Source: Nemertoderma westbladi
Lineage: Eukaryota; Xenacoelomorpha; Nemertodermatida; Nemertodermatidae
DNA: 39,617 nt
Direction: 5' to 3'
Assembly (NCBI GenBank): GCA_032718475.1
Contig: JAUCBJ010002790.1
Location: forward strand, 1-39,617
Made by a program: the position numbers and the translations under genes. How positions within the stretch are numbered: position 1 is the first letter of the stretch; every line of letters starts with the position of its first letter. The notes under the pieces are model-generated. The model saw only the letters and a list, made by a program, of their open reading frames with translations. It ran no database searches and had not been told where the DNA came from. Shown piece after piece: positions 38,901 to 39,617 of this stretch.

Positions 38901-39617
38901 TTTATTAACTCCAGAAAGACCAAAATTTTGACAGTTAACTTTGAAAGTTCTCAGCAAGTCTCTGATCGGATGAGCATAAGCTCAAAGGATGGTATGCTTG
39001 AGCATGTGGACGACTTCTGTTACCTGGGATCATGGATCCGGAAGTCAGGTGAGGACCTTCGAATACGTAAGGGAAAGGCATGGGCAGCCTTGAATAGACT
39101 TTCCAGGATTTGGAAGTCACCGAGAATTAATCTGAAACTTAAGGTCCGATTATTTAGAGCAGCAGTAGTTCCAGTACTCCTCTATGGGAGTCCATGCTGG
39201 GCTCTAACTGCTGAGGATGGCACATTCACAAGAATGCTACGCCGGGTTCATTGTGTCAAGTACAATGCACACATCTCCAACCAGACACTATATAACATTG
39301 GAGGTGTCTCATTGGTTCCCCCAAGCTTGACACTAGAACAAAATCGCCTCCGCTTTGCAGGACATTGCTTTCGCCGTGAGGACCAGCCAGTGCATAATTT
39401 TGTACTTTGGCAGCCTCATGGAGTGAACAAGCATGGTGGACAGCCCATGACTTTCTTGAGACGCATCTTAAAGGACACTGGTCTTGAAGATGCGGATGAT
39501 CTAGCAAATGTCATGGGTGATAGGGAGTTGTGGCGGCGCAATTTTGTCGACAAGCCGGCACAGCATTCTTAAAAATGCAGCTGCAATGCAGCATGCCGAT
39601 ACTAGTAGTAGTAGTAA
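36000..39617 (+). mobile_element. Nearly full-length, inactivated APE-type non-LTR retrotransposon
   Basis: The 5' part (about 36000-36520) is non-coding with an imperfect ~60-bp repeat (GCAGGGGTATATGGCCTGGC near 36088, GCAGGGGTACAGGGCCTGAC near 36197). The ORF2 region follows (36521-39572), then a ~25-bp 3' UTR and a TAG microsatellite that runs into the window end. The very short 3' UTR and trinucleotide tail resemble RTE/RTE-X-like LINEs, but the clade is not certain. The exact 5' boundary is an estimate. Confidence 0.85.
36521..39572 (+). pseudogene. LINE ORF2: AP-like endonuclease and reverse transcriptase, with frameshifts and stops
   Basis: Endonuclease (about 36680-37430): TLTLGSPMRQGEL start, AVGVQEH, FLGDFNASL and SSDHRLIV carry the catalytic residues. 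Reverse transcriptase (about 37930-38930): NRASGVDGVPPEVF, SFRGTSLIPIAAKLYNRIL, motif A FVDFFKAFDS, motif B GVLQGD, motif C DLDFADDLG, then the thumb FLYLGSWI-like region (DDFCYLGSWI) and the C-terminal LWQPHG..DTGL..MGDRELW end. Breaks seen: TAG at 37274-37276, a frameshift at the A8 run 37677-37684, another near 37925, one near 38661 just after motif B, and TGA at 38868-38870. No ATG precedes the endonuclease start (first in-frame ATG at 36710). It cannot make a working protein. Confidence 0.88.

Overview
The window is animal nuclear DNA from an intron-containing invertebrate. The grounds are animal mitochondrial and flavin enzymes, spliced extracellular-domain exons with GT..AG borders, a Penelope-like retroelement, non-LTR retrotransposons and a tRNA-derived SINE. 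I cannot name the phylum from sequence alone. The DNA between genes is very AT-rich and crowded with repeats. Little of it is host coding sequence.

Layout. 1-6.48 kb: the C-terminal tail of a non-LTR retrotransposon, then a ~3.2 kb minisatellite (34/27-bp units) that is open in all three forward frames, then a 5'-truncated LINE 3' end, then AT-rich spacer. 6.48-7.05 kb: a single-exon small heat-shock protein (+). 8.40-9.66 kb: a non-autonomous terminal-inverted-repeat (TIR) DNA element. 10.29-11.88 kb (-): a single-exon FAD synthase (FLAD1). 12.70-13.62 kb (-): a single-exon mitochondrial nuclease (EXOG-like). 13.68-15.25 kb: inverted arrays of a ~15-bp GGACGTTTCGGCC repeat enclosing a tRNA-SINE with an 11-bp target duplication. 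16.18-20.00 kb (-): an apparently intact Penelope-like element with GIY-YIG endonuclease and ~530-bp direct terminal repeats. 20.93-22.17 kb: a TIR element carrying seven X-box-like (RFX-site) palindromes about every 155 bp. 22.34-22.70 kb: a broken reverse-transcriptase tail.

23.1-33.9 kb (-): three homologous exons of 672, 669 and 654 nt, each a complete LamG/concanavalin-A-like domain and each bounded by phase-1 introns. They look like part of one tandem-domain extracellular protein gene that extends past what is seen here. Its 7.4-kb intron holds a TIR element with perfect 52-bp ends, a ~1.4-kb foldback element, and a larger ~4.6-kb inverted-repeat structure that the foldback element interrupted. 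34.5-35.1 kb: a 25-bp AT-rich minisatellite. 36.0-39.6 kb (+): a nearly full-length but broken APE-type non-LTR retrotransposon ending in a TAG microsatellite at the window edge.

How the genes relate: FLAD1 and EXOG are same-strand neighbours, both intronless. EXOG is probably mitochondrial and FLAD1 may be partly so, but 819 bp of spacer with a repeat lies between them and I see no operon evidence. The small heat-shock protein, the LamG gene and the transposons are otherwise independent. The items most worth a second look are the X-box-array transposon, the phase-1 LamG exon series, the foldback structures in its intron, and the intact Penelope-like element with a hammerhead-like motif in its terminal repeats.
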